Translations under genes and position numbers: made by a program
The notes under the pieces: model-generated
Databases searched by the model: none
Seen by the model: only the letters and a program-made list of their open reading frames with translations
What the model was told of the DNA's origin: nothing
Origin: Tectiglobus sp963922535
GTDB taxonomy: Bacteria > Pseudomonadota > Alphaproteobacteria > Rhizobiales > Hyphomicrobiaceae
Direction of reading: 5' to 3'
DNA length: 63,061 bases
Assembly (NCBI GenBank): GCA_963922535.1
Contig: CAWUIN010000003.1
Coordinates: 1-63,061, forward strand
Shown here: positions 61,796-63,061 of the stretch, in pieces
Layout: each line of letters starts with the position of its first letter
How positions within the stretch are numbered: the first letter of the stretch is position 1

Positions 61796-63061
61796 TCAAT
61801 GGCCATCTGACGGCGCGGGCCTCAGCTTTGCTGTGGCTTCGGCGATATTTTCGGTAAATACTTTTGTCCGCACAAGGTCCGCGTTAAGGCGACGGTCTGA
61901 CGGCACCGCGTTGTCAACTGCGTGGCCTGCAAGGTCGCCCAACGTATCGCTGTTGCGCATCAGCTGGTCTAAAACGGATTTAAATCTATCGTGAACATGC
62001 CGGTAGCGGTTGATGTTCGCACTCGTTACGGCTTCGGGATCGGGCACCGCAATATTCCACAGCGCCCATATGTACTGGTGTCGTGCTGCGTATGCCTTGC
62101 CACCGGAATATTCATAGCGATCCTGCCAGTTGTGCTTATGGCGAAAGGCCCATTGGCGGCCCGTAACGATCATCCAGGCTAAGGCACGGTACACCATCGG
62201 CTCATGTTCCGGATTGAATGCATTACCATCGCGCGCCAGGTTAACAACCTTTCTTGGATCTGAATGCGCGGTGTGAGGCATCGCCATGACCGTGGATGCG
62301 TATGCATCCAGCAGATGTCGCGGGCGAATAACCCGCTGCCAGACATCCTTATTCCAGTGCGGCGGAAAATCGATTCTTTGGTTGCGCCGTCTTTGAAACC
62401 ATACTCTCTCATCAAGCGGGACTGCAGCTGGCGCTAATTCCAATTCCAATGCTTTCACATTTGGCAGCCGCGCCAGGATATCATAGTTGTCAACTTCAGA
62501 CTGGGTATTTGAGGCAATCGCAATAATATCTTTCAGATCCTCGTTTTCTGTCACAACGATCTTTAATGGCAGGTAACATGCCTCAAGCTGACCACTGTAA
62601 GAAACCAAAACGTGGGTGGATTGGCAACCGTTAACGATTTGCGCATTCGTCAGCTCAATGGCGTCCTCAAGCTCACGAGCTTTGTCGGCAACGATAACAA
62701 TGCCGTTATGCCCGGCGATAATGGAAGTGGCTTCGCCACGCTCGAGCGTAGCCTTCAAGCCAAGTGCACCTGGGTTATCTCGTGGAGCAGCTTGGTGATC
62801 GACGCCCAGAAACGCACGTACGTTATCCAGAAACATAAAATTGTCTGCTGTACGGTACTTTTTATTCCTGCCAGAGTTTGGGGTTGAAACAAAATCGACC
62901 AGTCTTTGAGCTTTGACGTAACCAATATATCCGGAAGCCGTGCCAGGCGGTAAAGGCATGAGTTGAATGCCACGCAATGTACGCACCGCACCATCGCCAT
63001 AGCGGCGGTTGATTTCCTGTAATTGATCAAGTCCCCAGATTTCAAACTCAGAGGCCGTGAA
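61796..63061 (-). CDS. AIPR family protein, 5-prime end beyond the window
   Basis: 421 codons are visible and the frame is still open at the right edge, so the start lies outside. The core NAQIVNGCQSTHVLV (with the family's QIVNG-Q-x pattern) and IAIASNTQSEVDNYDIL identify AIPR (abortive infection phage resistance), a family that occurs with restriction and other defence genes. Its mechanism is not established. A long C-terminal part contains RHKHNWQDRYEY and RYRHVHDRF. Defence neighbours may lie to the right. Confidence 0.8.
   Translation of the reverse strand, partial: FTASEFEIWGLDQLQEINRRYGDGAVRTLRGIQLMPLPPGTASGYIGYVKAQRLVDFVSTPNSGRNKKYRTADNFMFLDNVRAFLGVDHQAAPRDNPGALGLKATLERGEATSIIAGHNGIVIVADKARELEDAIELTNAQIVNGCQSTHVLVSYSGQLEACYLPLKIVVTENEDLKDIIAIASNTQSEVDNYDILARLPNVKALELELAPAAVPLDERVWFQRRRNQRIDFPPHWNKDVWQRVIRPRHLLDAYASTVMAMPHTAHSDPRKVVNLARDGNAFNPEHEPMVYRALAWMIVTGRQWAFRHKHNWQDRYEYSGGKAYAARHQYIWALWNIAVPDPEAVTSANINRYRHVHDRFKSVLDQLMRNSDTLGDLAGHAVDNAVPSDRRLNADLVRTKVFTENIAEATAKLRPAPSDGH

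Noticed and set aside
1..63061. CRISPR arrays, tRNA and rRNA genes, prophage
   Set aside because: No regularly spaced repeats, tRNA-like folds, rRNA sequence, or phage structural or integrase genes were seen on reading.

Overview
The window is bacterial chromosome from an alphaproteobacterium, most likely Rhizobiales (Hyphomicrobiales). The evidence is the mnmE-mnmG-rsmG-parA-parB partition locus, the order rlmH-rsfS-nadD-proA-proB, an FtsZ of about 580 residues with a long linker, a FabI of the kind seen in Bradyrhizobium-like bacteria, a DUF6476-like protein and a PfkB-type adenosine kinase. Many operons are cut down to fragments: hisE-coaA without the other his genes, ftsQAZ without mur/ddl, rsmI-yraN without gshB, and proBA without obgE. 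Intergenic gaps are long and small inverted-repeat elements are scattered throughout. This suggests a rearranged, possibly host-associated genome. No rRNA, tRNA, CRISPR array or intact transposase was seen.

Region 1 (1-12 kb) is the chromosome partition locus. Two perfect 16-bp parS palindromes (106-121 and 2641-2656) flank an Asp/Glu racemase gene and mnmE. mnmG, rsmG, parA and parB follow. Between and after these housekeeping genes sit an Abi-alpha (DUF4393) gene, three ParD/ParE-type toxin-antitoxin pairs (one toxin apparently broken by a nonsense codon) and a GYF_2-domain gene split at a run of nine A.

Region 2 (12-24 kb) has a cobalamin riboswitch in front of an orphan cbiM, then hisE-coaA, an adenosine kinase, kdsA, small membrane proteins, msrA, a gamma-glutamyltransferase homologue and a nuclease-like protein. 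Region 3 (24-34.5 kb) has rlmH, rsfS, nadD, proA, proB, smpB, an enoyl-CoA hydratase homologue, a ParA-like ATPase with a partner gene, and glmM.

Region 4 (34.8-41.6 kb) has lpxC, ftsZ, ftsA, ftsQ and fabI. Region 5 (41.9-47.1 kb) is an unfamiliar cell-envelope neighbourhood: an exported protein, a bitopic protein with a long charged periplasmic part, an 85-residue coiled-coil protein and a 589-residue membrane protein. The last two share an N-terminal motif. This is my best candidate for a poorly described system.

Region 6 (47.3-63 kb) has a penicillin-binding-protein-activator-like lipoprotein, rsmI, yraN, a small arsenic cluster (arsC-trxB-arsH), a SulP transporter, secB, rpsI-rplM, a glutathione S-transferase, a DapA-family gene, an AsmA-family gene, and an AIPR phage-resistance-type gene that runs off the right edge.

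A family of TA-flanked miniature elements, with ends reading GTGGTCTGTATCACTTAAAA, occurs in at least five copies plus solo ends. Several copies lie where conserved gene order is interrupted. One forms the stop codon of the lipoprotein gene and another sits 30 bp before fabI.
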